This document shows positions 6,371-7,060 of a DNA stretch of 7,060 bases, piece after piece (position 1 is the first letter of the stretch; each line of letters opens with the position of its first letter). A model generated the notes under the pieces. That model was not told where the DNA came from and did not search any database. It saw nothing but the letters and a program-made list of their open reading frames with translations. Source of the stretch: Bacteroidales bacterium (lineage in GTDB: Bacteria; Bacteroidota; Bacteroidia; Bacteroidales; B18-G4); the NCBI GenBank assembly GCA_023132505.1, contig JAGLYE010000078.1, forward strand, positions 1 to 7,060, in the 5' to 3' direction. The position numbers were made by a program, and so were the translations under genes.

Positions 6371-7060
6371 TTAATTCCCGTCGAAACCTATCTTTGATTG
6401 CGGTGGGAACTTTTTAAGAACCTCTTTATACCTGTCAGCTTCAGCACCTATCATCACAGCAACAGGGATATGTCTTACACCTGCGCTTACATCTTCCTGC
6501 GGATTGGTATACAGGTTGATAGCAGTAGCACCCCCGGTATTTGTTATTATTGCCCCACTAAAGCCTCCGGTATATCCACGATTGAAAATGGCATTCTGGA
6601 GCTCAAGTGTAATATGCACTTTAAATTCATCGATACGGACTGCCGATAAGTATTGATTTAAAGTATAGATCCGGCTATACCGGTTTGATTGTCCTTCATC
6701 TGCTAATAAAAATGATGTTTGGTCAATACCATCAACATAGCGGTCTTTTCCCACTCTTTTGCTCAAATCTTCATTTTTCATTCCGGCTAGCGATATGCAG
6801 GTATTGAACAGGTCAGCAAGATCAAATAATCCATCTGACTTTTTTGAAGAAATTACATCTTTCCAATAAACAAAAGTCGGGACACGTGTTCCACCTTCCC
6901 AGGAAGAACCTTTTGAACCTCTGAATGGAGTACGTCCATGTGGGGGTACTTCTGCTTCAGGGCCATTGTCGGAGGTAAAGAAAATAATAGTATTTTCCAG
7001 CTGACCTGTCTCTTCCAACACTTTAACAAGCCTGCCAAAGATATCATCAATTTCAACCAT
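6371..7060 (-). CDS. Arylsulfatase-like sulfatase, C-terminal part, runs off right edge
   Basis: The last 229 codons of a type I (formylglycine-dependent) sulfatase, predicted to hydrolyse sulfate esters. Numbered from the right edge, FFTSDNGPE (27-35) holds the metal-binding Asp31 and Asn32, and GSKGSSWEGGTRVP (48-61) holds the sulfate-contacting Lys50. Then come DLADLFNTCISLAG and YVDGIDQTSFLL, typical of the domain's end. The tail includes VLKKFPPQSKIGF, a form seen in one group of bacterial arylsulfatases. The window begins inside the catalytic domain: the Met at 7060-7058 opens MVEIDDIFGRLVKVLEETGQ, an internal helix, so it is not the true start, and the active-site C/S-x-P-x-R motif and signal peptide lie beyond 7060. 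No disruption is seen in the visible part. It converges with the barrel gene. The natural substrate cannot be told. Confidence 0.92.
   Translation of the reverse strand: MVEIDDIFGRLVKVLEETGQLENTIIFFTSDNGPEAEVPPHGRTPFRGSKGSSWEGGTRVPTFVYWKDVISSKKSDGLFDLADLFNTCISLAGMKNEDLSKRVGKDRYVDGIDQTSFLLADEGQSNRYSRIYTLNQYLSAVRIDEFKVHITLELQNAIFNRGYTGGFSGAIITNTGGATAINLYTNPQEDVSAGVRHIPVAVMIGAEADRYKEVLKKFPPQSKIGFDGN

Noticed and set aside
6398..6649. Plus-strand open frame of 83 codons
   Set aside because: It is antisense to the conserved sulfatase C-terminal region and has no independent support.

Overview
The window looks like chromosomal DNA from a member of the Bacteroidota, probably Bacteroidales or a related environmental lineage. 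Three things point there. Several starts are preceded by matches to the Bacteroidota -7 promoter element TAnnTTTG, with little sign of Shine-Dalgarno sequences. Exported proteins carry the typical '...SAQ' or '...FSQ' signal-peptide cleavage sites. The protein families also fit: a PtpA-like S9 peptidase, a bacterial GGGP synthase and formylglycine-type sulfatases. No rRNA, tRNA, CRISPR array or transposase gene was seen.

Left part (1-2038): the 5' part of ahcY (S-adenosylhomocysteine hydrolase) runs off the left edge on the minus strand. It is divergent from a plus-strand pair, a 4'-phosphopantetheinyl transferase and a geranylgeranylglyceryl/heptaprenylglyceryl phosphate synthase family enzyme. 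The ahcY/transferase divergent region has a promoter element at each end and is largely filled by two arrays of 7-bp repeats. Together these genes suggest core methyl-cycle, carrier-protein-activation and isoprenoid-ether-lipid functions.

Middle part (2039-4946): a small exported protein of unknown function is followed by a 712-residue secreted serine peptidase of the DPP-IV/prolyl tripeptidyl peptidase type, with all catalytic and N-terminus-binding residues present. Two more period-7 arrays flank the small gene. When put in a common phase, all four arrays look like variants of one RGTNNNN heptamer.

Right part (4947-7060): this part is visibly more AT-rich. It holds a minus-strand sulfatase relic in which an N-terminal motif is joined, out of frame, to a sulfatase-like C-terminal tail with the catalytic core missing. 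Next come a plus-strand outer-membrane beta-barrel gene of the 'neuromedin U'/MetA-like group and the 3' part of a second sulfatase on the minus strand. The two convergent genes share a perfect 18-bp bidirectional terminator.

I do not see a clear new multi-gene system. The most unusual items are the heptamer-array family sitting in the promoter regions and the internally deleted sulfatase.
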